NCBI GenBank assembly: GCA_947683625.1
Contig: CANTUR010000039.1
Span: 1,488,001-1,552,000 of the forward strand
DNA: 64,000 bases
Reading direction: 5' to 3'
Source: Mallotus nudiflorus
Taxonomy: Eukaryota > Streptophyta > Magnoliopsida > Malpighiales > Euphorbiaceae
Shown here: one piece after another, positions 24,190-35,649 of the stretch
Numbering within the stretch: position 1 is the first letter of the stretch
Layout: each line of letters starts with the position of its first letter
Made by a program: the position numbers and the translations under genes
Notes under the pieces: generated by a model
Told to the model about the DNA's origin: nothing
Database searches by the model: none
The model's input: only the letters and a program-made list of their open reading frames with translations

Positions 24190-25090
24190 AGAGAGATAAA
24201 TTAAAGAGAATATTAATAAAAAGAAAGATAGTATTCACTTGGTCTTATGAAGACATGCCAGGTCTAGACAGAGAAATTCTAGAGCATTGTATTCCAATAT
24301 ATCTAGAGGCTAAACTTGTTAAGCAAAAACTTTGCAGGTTAAGGCCATAATGGGTAGAAAAGATAAGGGAAGAAATCGCTAAGCAAATCCAAGCCAATTT
24401 CTTAGAAGTGGTAAAATATCCTCAATGGTTGGCAAACATAGTTCCTATTCCTAAAAAAGATGGGAAAGTTTGAATGTGTGTAGATTTTATGGATCTAAAT
24501 AAAGCATGCCAGAAAGATGATTTTCCTTTACCCCATATTGATGTGATTATTGACAGCGCAACATCTAGTGTAATGTACTCTTTCATGGATGGGTTCTCAG
24601 GGTATCATAAGGTAATGATGGCAGTTATGGACAAGATCAAGATCGCTTTTATCATGGAATGGGGAACATACTGCTACAAAGTGATGCCATTTGGGTTAAA
24701 GAATGCAGGAGCAACCAATCAAATGGCAGCAACAGCTCTATTCCATGACATGATGCACAAAGAAGTGGAAGTGTACATTGACAATATGATGGTCAAGTTG
24801 GGAACCAGGGAAGAACATTTTGAGGTTTTAGACAAGTTTCTGGCAAGAATAGAAAGATACAATATGAAGCTTAATCCAAACAAATATATCTTTAGGTTTA
24901 CTTTAGGAAAGTTGTTAGGGCACATAGTCAGCAATCGAGGAATAGAAGTTGATCTAGACAAGATTAAAGCCATTCAGGAGATGTCAGTGCTAAGAACAAA
25001 AAAGGAAGTATGAGGATTTATCGAGAAGTTACAATTTATTGGCAAGTTTATTGCAAAACTCACCATGATTTGCAATCCTATTTCAACTCT
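24190..25090 (+). pseudogene. Element B reverse transcriptase
   Basis: RT motifs run in order: 'FTWSYEDMPGLDREI', AKLVKQKLCRLRP, 'WLANIVPIPKKDGKV', MCVDFMDLNKACQKDDFPLP, MDGFSGYHKVMMA, 'CYKVMPFGLKNAGATNQ', then the catalytic box Y-I-D-N where YVDD is expected, so the second Asp is Asn. The first catalytic Asp is kept (FMDGFSG). The thumb follows: KLLGHIVSNRGIEVD. Stops occur before MCVDF and after KKEV. 24474-25013 is open. Confidence 0.84.
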
Positions 25091-25560
25091 TGAGGAAGAA
25101 TTAGCCCATGGAATGGAACGAAGAATGCCAAAAAGCCTTTGATAGGATTAAAGAATACCTTACTAACCACTTGTGTTAAGGCCACCAAGACAAGGTAAAT
25201 CCTTAATCTTATATTGGCTTTAGAGGAAAAAACAATAGGGGTAATACTAGCATAAGAAGGATTAGAAGGTGTGGAGTACGTAGTGTATTACCTCTATAAA
25301 AAGTTCCTGCCATATGAAGAGAAGTATGTTCTTGTGGAGAAGATGTGTTTGATTATGATATGGGCCATAAGGAAGCTAAGGCATTATTTCCAGTCCTACA
25401 AAGTGCAAGCCATTTCAAAGATTGATCCTTTAAGGTACTTGTTTCAAGCACTAACCTTAACTGGAAAGATGTCATGATGGTTGGTACTTTTGACTGAGTT
25501 TGATATTAAGTACATTAATACCAAGGTAATAAAAGGAAAAGCAGTAGCAGAATTCTTTGC
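25091..25560 (+). pseudogene. Element B first RNase H and connection
   Basis: After the thumb the usual RNase H region is degraded but recognisable: 'EEKTIGVILA' with a stop where Gln is usual, 'EYVVYYLYKKFLPYEEKY', IWAIRKLRHYFQSYKV and DPLRYLFQ. The expected phrase MSGRMARW near 25470 reads LTGKMS followed by TGA where Arg or Trp is usual. It is followed by a second RNase H, which is the Tat-group arrangement. Confidence 0.7.
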
Positions 25561-25635
25561 ATAGAATGTAGTTAACAGAAATAAGCAATAGAATTTAGAG
25601 TTTCCATATGAGAACTTTGCAGTAATAGAACAACG

Positions 25636-26014
25636 TGAATGAAAGCTTTATTTTGATGGAGCTATGAATAATAGAGGAGTAGGGCTAGGGGTAATTCTTG
25701 TTATACTAGGAGGAGAAACCATCCCAATGGCTAAGAAATTGGACTTCATGGTCACGAACAACATGGCTGAGTACAAGGCATGCATCTATGGGCTAGAAGC
25801 AGCACTAACAGTAGGAGTCAAAGACCTATTGGTTTATAGAGATTCCATGTTAGTCATTAGCCAAGCTAATGAGGAATGGGAAGCAAAAAAAGAGAGGTTG
25901 AAACTATACTTATGTTATTTGAAAAAGCTAATGAGGAATTTCACTAAATGTCTCTTCATGCATTTACCAAGATATGAGAATCAAATGGCGAATGCTTTGG
26001 CGACGCTCTCTTAA
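25636..26014 (+). pseudogene. Element B second (archaeal-type) RNase H
   Basis: A second RNase H of the kind found between RNase H and integrase in Tat/Ogre elements. Visible catalytic positions: Asp in YFDGAMN, Glu in NNMAEYKAC, Asp in VYRDSMLVISQ. The last one, normally Asp in the ADALATL motif, reads A-N-A-L-A-T-L, so it is Asn. The frame 25664-26014 is open and ends at a TAA just after the domain. Confidence 0.78.
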
Positions 26015-27376
26015 ATGTGGGATAAACTGACAGGATTGATCATGAAGCCTTTGGTGATAAAGAAGACGAAAACTCCATGTTATTATGATGAATCAGTTAT
26101 GAGTATTCAAATAGGCCCAAAAGAAAAGCCATGGTTTTATGACATCCAAATATTCATTGAGGAAAGGAAATACCTAGATAAGGCAACTTCCAAAGAGAGA
26201 TATGCCCTTTGTGTCCTTGCATGTCATTATGCAAGTCATGATGGGGTACTATACAGAAGAATGCTAGATGGAATACAGCTGAGATGTCTTATGAAGGATG
26301 AAGCATAATAGGCGATGAGAGAAATTCACACAGGCATTTATGGATCTCATATGAATGGGATGATTTTGATGAAGAAAATAATTTGACAAGGGTACTATTG
26401 GATGAGCATAAAAAGAGACTGTATCCAGATAGTGAGACAATGTCATCAATGCCAGATACATGGAAACCTCAACCATCTTCCCCCTACTGTGCTAAACAGT
26501 TTAATATCTCCAAGGCCCTTTATATCATAGGGGATATATATAATAGGGGAGATAAAACCAACTACCTCAAATGGGCATAAATATGTAGTGGTGGCAATCA
26601 ACTATTTCTCTAGATGGATAGAAGCATAATCTTTTAGTATTTTAAAAGCTAGACAGATGGCAAGATTCATTGAGAAGAATCTTATTCATAGGTACAGGAT
26701 CCCACATCACATTATGACGGACAATGGTGTTCAGTTTCAGGCAGAGACAACTAAATTATTACAGAAATACAAGATCAAGCATCATAAATCCTCACCTTGT
26801 CAACCTCAGGCTAATGGTGCAGTTGAAGCAGCTAATAAGAATATAAAGAGAATCGTCTCAAAGATGGTGAAAATGCATAAAGACTGGTCTGAGTATCTTC
26901 CTTTTGCCTTGTGGGGATATAAAACTACAACACGTACTGTTATAGGATAGACACCATTCTCAATAGTATATGGCTGTGAAGCAGTTTTACCCCTAGAGAC
27001 AAAAATTAAATCTTTGAGGGTTGTTATGGAAGCGAAAGTCCCTGAGAGTAAATGGATGCAAAAGAGATATGACCACCTCATGTCTTTAAATGAGAAAAGG
27101 ATGGAGGCTCTATTTCATACTAGATTTATCAAAGAAGGATAGTAAGGGCCTTTAACAAGAAGGTCAAACCCAAAAAGATAAAGGCTAGAGATATGGTACT
27201 AAAATAGTCAAGAGCAATGGTGTTTGATCTGAGAGGAAAATTCAGACCAAATTAGGAAGGGCCATATTTAGTGAAAATAATCCTGCCAAAGGGAGCTGTA
27301 AGGATATCAGATTTAGAAGGGAATGAGTTCACTGAGCCAATCAACTTGGATTGCCTCAAGAAATACTACCTTTAAA
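26015..27376 (+). pseudogene. Element B integrase
   Basis: The zinc-binding part is seen as 'EIHTGIYGSHMNG' and 'CHQCQIHGN'. In the core the first catalytic Asp is lost: the usual WGIDVIGPI reads W-G-I-Y-I-I-G. The second is kept (MTDNGVQF), as is the Glu in NGAVEAANKN. The C-terminal part has 'TPFSIVYGCEAVLPLE', then decays with stops, ending in 'LDCLKKYYL'-like sequence near 27370. No chromodomain is seen, as expected for the Tat group. Confidence 0.8.
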
Positions 27377-27780
27377 AAAAAAAAGGTTCGCTAGCTAGAA
27401 AACCTGAAAAGGCTAGTCAGCAAAAAATTAGGACATTCTCGATGTTCAGAAAACCTGTAAAGGGCTGACAGGCCAAAAGTAGGGAATAAGGTAAAAAAAA
27501 GTGATCCTGCTAATAAAAAAACTTACAAAGAGCTTGTCAGCTAGAAATTAGAGTAATAAGAGTGAGAAAAAAATGTTCAGTTAGAAAATCTTAAAGGACT
27601 AGCTGATAACATGAGTTATGTCATGTGATGTAATAAATGTACTCATTTTAGCCCTAATTAATGAATTAAAATGAAATTTTGTTTGAATATTGCATATTCT
27701 ATCTTTATTACAAAGCATAAAGACTTAAAGGAAAAAATAAAACATGAGAGCCTAAAAGATCAGGCTTATAAGATCATTAT
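27377..27780 (+). repeat. Element B post-integrase degenerate repeats
   Basis: Four degenerate copies of AAAACCTGTAAAGGGCTGACAG, spaced about 50-70 bp (near 27398, 27449, 27515 and 27583). Such repeats are common after integrase in this group. No protein. Confidence 0.5.
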
Positions 27781-27781
27781 A

Positions 27782-28300
27782 CTATTTTTGTTTTTGTTTC
27801 TTCTTTTGTGACTCATCTAGGAATACTTGAGTCCTTTTGTACTTAGCAAATCCTGGTGGTTCTGTAGTTTGCATAATAACCCAAGCTTTATAATTGTCAT
27901 CAATAGTCATATCAGCATCCAAATGCAAGTTCTGCTCTAATGCTCTGCGAGGCCACATGTTCTTCATTTTGTCTAAGAAATCTTATCTCAAAGGGAAGCC
28001 TTCGAAGCTAGGTATAATAGTTACAATAAATTATGGACGATCATACTAGCTGTAAAGGCATGATGGGGAAAAGAAGGTTGAAAGTGTAACTTAGGAACAA
28101 GAACACAGTGGTCGTACAAGTTGATGGTCATAAACTTCAACTTCTACAAAGGACATATCCATGTAATCTCAGTGTCAACAATGCTTTTCATCCAATAAAT
28201 GCATTGACCTATAGTACACTTGTCCTTCAACTTTAATGGACTAGACTGTAGATGATGTGGTTAATAAATTAAGGCATTGGTGGGGGGACTAAGTAAACTC
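27782..28300 (-). other. Unrecognised antisense coding-like remnant
   Basis: On the minus strand, 27967-27782 is an open frame containing 'MWPRRALEQNLHLDADMTID' and ending in Lys/Gln repeats. Upstream, a second frame contains MKSIVDTEITWICPL. I recognise no family. It lies downstream of the antisense PMD gene and in the same orientation, so it may be that gene's last part or a second captured gene. Confidence 0.35.
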
Positions 28301-28454
28301 AATTTTTCCTATAGCCAAATCTAAAAAAAATTCATTTAATCCTAAGGTTTGATCCAAAACAAAAGTCTGTAATCCATTCAGAAAAGGGAGAACAATTCAC
28401 AAAAAAAAAGGAAAATACAATCATGAAAGCATAAGTCCTAAAGATGAAAGATCA

Positions 28455-31003
28455 GTCATCTTGAGCTCCAATGTCTGGCCAAGGACTCCATCCTCTACCA
28501 GGATCATCGCTCTAATATAGGGGCATAGAAGTCTCAGCATTATGACCGTCTAAGCCAAGACCAGCAAGCTATTTGTAAAGCCTCTCATTTCTCATGCTCC
28601 AAATCTCCAATATAACTCTAGCACAATAAGGATAATTAAAATCATATCTTGCATAACATGCATGCATTTGCATACTTATTGTAAATTCTAACCCTCCAAC
28701 TATCCGTGATCTGCATAGTAAATAATCTCTGGGATGAGGTGAGTCCATACAGATACTCTGCTTGTGTCAGAGGGATCTTTAAATTGAAATAAACTAATTT
28801 AGTGACAAGTGTCAGGTTATGTAGAACTGGGAATGCAAAAATACACTAACATGTGAAGCATTAGGAGGAGAAACGCTAGGAATCTGAACCGTATCAAGGT
28901 ACATATGTTGCTTAACGGGAGTCTGCACCATAGGAGCCTAATAGTATATAGACCTATTAAGCAGGGGAATATCACCTAGAATGTTACTCGAGGAAGTATC
29001 ATCAAGCAGCTCCACTATACTGAGTAGGCTCAACCTTTTGCTCAATCCTCTCAGTGTCACCCTCAGTCTCCTCCTCCATAGCAACATCAATGACATCTTC
29101 AACCTGCATAGAAAATAAATGTCATCCGCAGCAATGAAGGAGAATAAAGTGAGATAGTGATAAAGAGGAATAGTATTAGAAAGCATACCTCACCTAGATC
29201 TGGGGGAACCTGATCTAGGGGATTCTCTCAAATATACTCCTGATATTGGCAAGAACACTCGAGCAGTGTCAAAGCGTCGTATCCCTTAAGAGTTGCTCTA
29301 AGCTCAAGACCAGTTAAGTTGTAACTCAACATGGAAGAGGTAATATAAGAAGGAACACACCTCTTGGAAGGCCCCATATGCCAATGATAAACATGCTCAC
29401 CTAGATACCACATATGGCAACCATAACCAGGAAGCAAAATCCTTATAGTCTAAAGAGTTCAACTGGCTCCAATAAGTCTGTAAGTCATACTTAACACTAG
29501 CAAGATGAGAAGAACCCCATCTCTGCATCAATGGAAGACTCCTGTTAGAGCTAATAGTGTTAAAGCCTCGAATCAGCCCAATCTCAATGCCCTAGATCTA
29601 AAAAGGAAAAGATAGTTGAGTGAAAGAGAGTTGTAAAAGAGCAAAAATTAAAAAGGAGTATAAGACACAAAAGAGGCACACATGGAAAATGTGCCAAAGG
29701 CCGCACATCGTCATAGCACCTCTACAGATAGTATCCAGTCTATAGTAGAGATAGGCAAGAGCTGTGGATCCCCAATTGAAGGTAGCTACTCTAGTAAGAT
29801 CCTAAAGAGGACTGAGAAGCACAATGCTAACCTCATGACTAGTCTCACATAAGAGGGTAGTTCCTAGCAATATCAATAAGAAACACCTCACCTTCTAAAG
29901 GATCTGGCAAGGTGTGGTAGTGGGCAATCTCCAGAAACCCTGAACAAGAGAAGAAAGAAGCACGTTCTTCTGATTCTTCCATATTGGAACAAACTTAAGC
30001 AAGTCATAAACATAATAACTCTTGGCATCCTCAGGAAGAGTTTAATAATGGATATCAAAAGAAATTAAGGCACCTCCAAAGGTAATCCCAGTGACAACAA
30101 AAAAGGTCATGGGAGAAATAGTCAGCTCGCCCACTCGCGTGTGGAAGGTGTAAGTAGTATCTATCCATCTCTCAATAAGGGCAAATAGAGAATAGTGATT
30201 TGACCTACCTCGAGCAGTTGATAGGGCAGTAATAAAGTATCAAAAGCCAGATGCCACCTCTCCTGATAAATCATGAAAAAGTTCTTAAGCCAAGAGAAAG
30301 CAACTCGAGAATTTCACTGGTTTCTGAATAAAATTCAGAAAATGATAGGATTACTTCCCTTATTAACTTTTAATTTTTTATTTCATTCTTATTTAAAAAA
30401 AAGGGGAAAAACTGGATTTTTGATCAGAAATCTAGAATTCTAATCAGATTTCTAGATTTTCAATCAAAAATCTAGATTTCTGATTGGTAGTTTCGAATTT
30501 CAAATCGAAAATCCAAAAATTCCAATTTAAAATTTAGATTTTTGACCAAAAATTCAGAAATCAGACTAATTTTTTTTAGTCCTCTAACATGTTAAAACCA
30601 ATTTTGCAAAATTTTGACTAAAATTTAGATTTTTGACCAAAAATTCAGAAATCAGACTAAATTTTTTTAGTCCTCTGACATGTTAAAACCAATTTTGCAA
30701 AATTTTGCTTTAAAATTGATGATTTCATGTAATTTTATCTAATTTGTATGAGAGATATTCTATAATTGCATGCATAAATATGTTAATGTATTAACATAAA
30801 TATATTTTTGTAGAGTAAAAGACAGAAGAGAAAATTACCTCATCGCCAACATGTGAGCATTTATGAAGGTGCAAGAAAGTCAAAGGGAGCACCTCTTCCC
30901 CTTCATTGAGCCCCAAATTATTTTGAGGGAAATGTAGTTGAGATATAACCAAATCTAACTATCTGGAACTACTCCCACATAGCCTGCGTCTTGGGTGAGC
31001 CAT
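28455..31003 (-). pseudogene. Antisense plant mobile domain (PMD) gene with introns, inside element B
   Basis: The gene runs opposite to gag-pol. Four exons can be proposed: 31003-30839 (ATG, MAHPRRRLCG), 30323-29682, 29597-29195 and 29103 onward. The introns (515 bp and two of about 85-100 bp) have GT...AG ends on the minus strand. Exon 2 carries the PMD core: 'FALIERWIDTTYTFHTRVGE' followed by LTISPMTFFVVTGITFGGA, and later NWGSTALAYLYYRLDT. Exon 3 has LPLMQRWG, WLWLPY and LFHVELQ, the usual W-PY and FH-VE positions. Exon 4 is acidic (EDVIDVAMEEETEGDTERI). Several stops and at least two frameshifts mark it as dead. PMD occurs in plant MAIN/MAIL proteins and in transposons; its role in retrotransposons is unknown. 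The 3' end is uncertain. Confidence 0.75.
30530..30712. repeat. 91-bp direct repeat inside PMD intron 1
   Basis: 'AATTTAGATTTTTGACCAAA' and what follows occurs at 30531 and again at 30622, two near-identical copies. Just upstream (30415-30530) are short inverted motifs such as AATCTAGATTT. No function inferred. Confidence 0.7.
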
Positions 31004-31280
31004 AGCATCAGGCGGATGCCAAATTGGAGACCAATTGAAAGAATAATTGAAGGAGCAAGATTTCAAAATCAAGAGAGAAGAAAAGAAAAGAGAATGAAAA
31101 AGATGGGAAATGAATCTACAAAAGCAAGGTATATATTAAGGTGGCAAATGTCCACTTTAGTCCCTCAACTTTATTTGCATTCAAGTTTAAAGCTTTTCTT
31201 GCAATTTAGTCCTAAATTACGAAGCTACATTGATTTGATAATTCTTTGAATTATTAAATTGTCAAAATAAAAGAAATTAG

Positions 31281-32535
31281 ACTATATGACCAAGTTTAGT
31301 GGCATTGTATGACTGAGTGCAATATATATTTTCAAATCAGACTATACGATCGAGTGTAGTCGGCATTGTATGACCGTGTGCAATGTATCATTTCAAATAA
31401 GACTATACAATAAAGTGTAATTGACATTGTACGACCGAGTGCAATGTATCATTTTAAATCAGACTATACGACTAAGTGTAGTCAGCATTGTATGACCAAG
31501 TGCAATGTATCTATTCAAATTAGATTATACGACCGAGTGTAGTCAACATTGTATGACCGAGTGCAATGTATTACCTCAAATCATACTATACGACTGAGTG
31601 TAGTCGACATTATATAACCAAGTGCAATGTATCATTTCAAATCAGACTATATGACCGAGTGTAATGTATCACTTCAAATCAGACTATATGATCGAGTGTA
31701 GTCGGCATTGTACGACTGATTGCAATGTATCATTTCAAATTAGACTATATGACTGAGTGTAGTCAGGCATTGTATGATCAAGTGCAATGTATCATTTTGA
31801 ATTAGACTATATGACCGAGTGTAGTCAGCATTGTATGATCGAGTGCAATGTATCAATTCCATTCAAACTATACGACTGAGTGTAGTTGACATTGTACGAC
31901 CAAGTGCAATGTATCAATTCCATTCAAACTATATGACCGAGTGTAGTAGGCATTTTAAAACAGAGTGCAATGTATCATTTCAAATTAGATTATACGATCG
32001 AGTGTAGTTGGCATTGTAATACCGAGTGCAATGTATCATTTCAAATCAGACTATATGACCGAGTGTAGTCGACATTGTACGACCAAGTGCAATGTATCAT
32101 TTCAAATCATACTATACAACCAAGTGTAGTCGGTATTCTATGACCGAGTGCAATGTATCAGTTCAAATCAAACTATATGACCAAGTGTAGTCAGCATTGT
32201 ACAACCAAGTGCAATGTATCACTTCAAATCAAATTATACAACTGATTGCAATGTATCATTTCAAATCAGACTATATAACCAAGTGTAGTCGACATTGTAC
32301 GATCGAGGACAATGTATCACTTCAAATTAGACTATACAACTGAGTGTAGTTGGCATGGTATGATGAGTGCAATGTATCCATTCTATTCAGACTATATGAT
32401 TGAGTGTAGTTGACATTGTATGACCGAGTGCAATGTATCATTTTAAATTTAACTATAAGACTGAGCATAGTTAACATCACACGACCGAGTGTGATGTATC
32501 CATCCAAATCAATGCTATATGTTTGAGTATAGTGT
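31281..32535 (+). repeat. 61-bp tandem array of twin hairpins (about 21 units)
   Basis: Units start at 31281, 31341, 31402, 31463, 31524, 31585, 31646 and so on to 32514. Most are 61 bp; two are 37 bp (31646-31682 and 32233-32269), each missing a 24-bp sub-repeat. A typical unit contains ACTATACGACCGAGTGTAGT and CATTGTATGACCGAGTGC + AATG. Each half can pair on itself around the same GACCGA hexaloop. Tandem arrays between pol and the 3' LTR are known in Tat/Ogre elements. The array-derived open frame at 32322-32552 (minus) is not a gene. Confidence 0.92.
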
Positions 32536-32699
32536 TTCCTCAAGTGTTTCAAGTTTATGCCTATTGTTGTATGGCAACATAAGCATTTATCGTGAACCGA
32601 CGATCAAAGCTTTAAGGAGCACATGTAAGTATCCGAACTTTGTTCAAAAGAAATTGTGTGTTTATTTGCTTTGCCACAATTTGTCAAACAAACAGTGAT

Positions 32700-32712
32700 A
32701 AAGGGGGGCAAC
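32700..32712 (+). other. Element B polypurine tract
   Basis: AAAGGGGGGCAAC directly before the 3' LTR, the usual form for Tat/Ogre elements. Confidence 0.8.
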
Positions 32713-34654
32713 TATAAACACCCAATTTTGAGATAATAAAATATAGATGCGACAAAGGACTCCAATGATTAAGTCTTCAACACTTGAAGTTCAAAATCTC
32801 AAAAGTTCGAATACGTTTTCAAAAAGAGTTTCATTGTTCTTTAAGGACTTAATTGTAATACCTTTCAAGACCTAATTAAAAATTTTAATTTCTTTCAGGG
32901 GTCTTTTTGTAATTAAAAGTTAAAAAAGTTTTCAGAATTATAGACTTCTGATCGGAATTATGCAATTCCGACAGAATTTCGATTGGAATTACCCAATTCT
33001 GGTCGAAATTAAGTGTTTTTCGTTTGTTTTTATATTTTTTACAGAAAATAAAAAATATTTTCCAGAGTTTTGATTGGTTTAATTTTTTTTGGGATTTATC
33101 TACATTTGCAGGAAATAAATTCTTTTCAAAATTAGAACTCTTAGTATATAAATTAGGGTTTCTTTTTATTTTTCTCCTTATGAAGGAGAGCTTAGGATCC
33201 TAGGAGGGAAGGGAGAAAAAAATAATACTAGAGACAAAAATGCTGCTGGAAAGGAGTAAGCAGTTTTTTTTAGGAGAAAATAACAAGTTTTTAAAGATCT
33301 ATTCAACCAATAAACGGTGATTTTACTAGTCTGAGGAGCCAACCATAAGCATTATCCTTTCCCTACTTTCTTTTATTTTTCTTATTTTATTATGATTTTA
33401 ATTTTTATTAATTTCAATTTTACTTAATTTTTATTATAATTTTATTCACTAATCATTGTGTTACCCTTTTATGATGGTGGTTATGGCGGAGATCACATAA
33501 TGATCATATTTAGAGAATTAAATCTATGAAGATCCATAGAATGACATGGATGGAAGCGTATAGCTAAACCTAATTTCTAGGGTTTTTATTTAGCGTGTAG
33601 CTAAACCTAATTTCTAGGGTTTTTCAATTAGGTAATTAATTAAAATTAATGGTTATATAAATCCTTAGGTTGCTTAATTAAAATTAGATTATATTTAAGT
33701 TGGTAAAGTTAGTTTTGCTTAATTGATTATTTTATTTTATTGTTTATGGTCATTTGAATTAAATTAGGGTTTTAGAATAGATTTAATTAATTGTTTGATA
33801 TTTTATTTGTTTATGATGGCATTATTTATTATTTTTGGACTTGTTTACTTGTGTTTATATGCTTTGGGCCCTAGGCCCATCTTAGGCTTTAACCTATTTA
33901 AATTTAGGCTTTTTTAGGCCCATAGTTAATTAGATTTAGGGTAGAGATAACTTAGACCTACTTAGTTAATTTAGACATAGGCCCACCTAATTTAATTTAA
34001 TTAATTTAGACTTGGCCCATTTAATTTAAGTTTTTTTCCATAATTTGTAGATTTAAGATCACACTAGAATTAAAACATGTAGAATTAGGCCCGCTAAATT
34101 AAATACTTCATAATTTGTAGTTTTAGGCCCATGTTTAGAATTAAAATAAATAGACTTAGGATCACTTAATTAAAATTAAATAGGAATTAGGCCCATTAGT
34201 CTTTAGACTTACCTATAAATTAAAATATGTAGATTTAGCTCATTTAATTAAAATAAATATAGATTAGACTAACCTAGGGATTGTGATTAATGCATTATTT
34301 ACTTGTATTTTTCATGACTAGCTTGCCTGGAGTTGATTATTTTTTAAGGGTTTATATGAAATTGCATGTAAATAAAGGATAAAATAGTAATTCATAAAGT
34401 AATTCTAAAAGAACATGAGATTAAAAGAAGTTGGTATTCCGTACCCAGAATCTCCTAATTATGGTGCTAGCTTTCTTTTGGAGAATCAAGTACCACCATT
34501 TTTTTTATTTGCCCTAATTATTACCCTAGGTGGCGACTCCTCATCTCCACGCCATGTCTTTGTGATAATGGTTAGTGTGTTCTTTAGAGCCTTAAGGTCA
34601 AACAGTGTTGCAGTTGCTAAAATCTTAGGCGCGCACTAAACCTCACTGTCTATA
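32713..34654 (+). repeat. Element B 3' LTR
   Basis: Starts TATAAACACCCAATTT (TG decayed to TA) and ends before GATTG. It is about 380 bp shorter than the 5' LTR: it lacks the 206-bp duplication and roughly 190 bp near 33600. At that deletion a 37-bp segment ('TAGCTAAACCTAATTTCTAG' and following) is repeated at 33561 and 33598. The TATA box is disrupted (TTATGAAGG). Confidence 0.85.
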
Positions 34655-35640
34655 GATTGACAATGGTAAATGCAAAGTTAGATGCACTAACTAAGCATAT
34701 GGATAAGATAAGACTAAAAGTTATTTCTTCATCAGCATGTGAACTTTGCCATAAAGGATACCTTACTATTGAATGTTAGTATATGCAAAATTCATCAATG
34801 GAGAATGTGAATTATGTGAACAACTTCAATAAATGTCAATGACATAATTCCATGTTTGGGGACACTTATAATTCAAGTTAGAGGAATCATCCAAATTTCT
34901 CATAGAGTAACAATAATAATAATAATCAATGGAGACCTCAAGCACTACTAGCAACATCAAAATCAATCACAGTTTCATCATGATAAGGGTTCATCATCTT
35001 CTATATCTTCTTTAGAAAGCAAAATCGAGAAATTTATGGAATTGGTGACTATAAAAATGAATTAGCAAGATGAGGCTACAAAGAGATTAGAGGGTAAATT
35101 TGAACAAATGCATTAAGATGCTTAACTTATGTTTGGAAATCATTCATCTTCTATTTATAATCCTGAAGTTCAAGTTGGGTAATTAGGACACTCATTTTCA
35201 ACAAGTAATCAAGGAACACTTCCTAGAAATATAGAGAAGAATCCTAAGGAGATGTGAAAGCTATTACTTTAAGGAGTGGAACTAAATTGCAACCACTAAA
35301 GTAAAAATTGAACACACAGATAGAAGAAGTAATAGAGAAAGAAGTAGAAGAAACTAAAATTCAACCACAAAAGGAAGTAAAAGAGGAAAAATAAAAATAG
35401 AAAGTTGAAGTTAAACCTTATAAACCACCTATACCATTTCCTCATTAACTAAAGGAGTAAAAGCAAGATCAACAGTTTGTAAAATTTTTAGAGATGTTCA
35501 AGAAGTTTCATATCAACATTCCATTAGTGGAAGTAATTGTATAGATGCCTAAATATGCCAAATCCTTGAAGGAGCTCATATCTAGTAAGAAGAAGTTATA
35601 AGAATTTAAGATTATTACACTTAGTAAGGAGTGTAGTACT
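34655..35640 (+). pseudogene. Element C gag, part 2
   Basis: Continuation of the gag interrupted by element B: 'LTMVNAKLDALTKHMDKI', then a zinc-knuckle-like CELCHKGYLTIEC at about 34738, in which the usual His reads Tyr. After it comes a decayed Gln/Lys/Glu-rich tail (35280-35470) typical of the Gag-protease junction in Athila. Stops and frameshifts are frequent. Confidence 0.75.
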
Positions 35641-35649
35641 ATATTCTTA

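Larger units (their letters stand above)
17757..34654 (+). mobile_element. Element B: Tat/Ogre-like Ty3/gypsy element, 16.9 kb
   Basis: Paired LTRs (17757-20078 and 32713-34654), a PBS reading TGGCGATTCCACTGGGGA, gag, protease, RT, two RNase H domains, integrase, a long non-pol region and the PPT AAAGGGGGGCAAC. The dual RNase H, giant size, PBS and PPT are hallmarks of the Tat/Ogre group. Target-site copies are GATGG (17752-17756) and GATTG (34655-34659). The non-pol region between integrase and 3' LTR is 5.3 kb and holds an antisense PMD gene and a tandem array. Confidence 0.88.

Noticed and set aside
31281..32535. CRISPR-like regularity of the 61-bp array
   Set aside because: The whole unit repeats with no unique spacers, and the setting is a plant retrotransposon.
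32322..32552. 76-residue open frame on the minus strand
   Set aside because: It is translated tandem repeat; the peptide repeats with the DNA and resembles no family.
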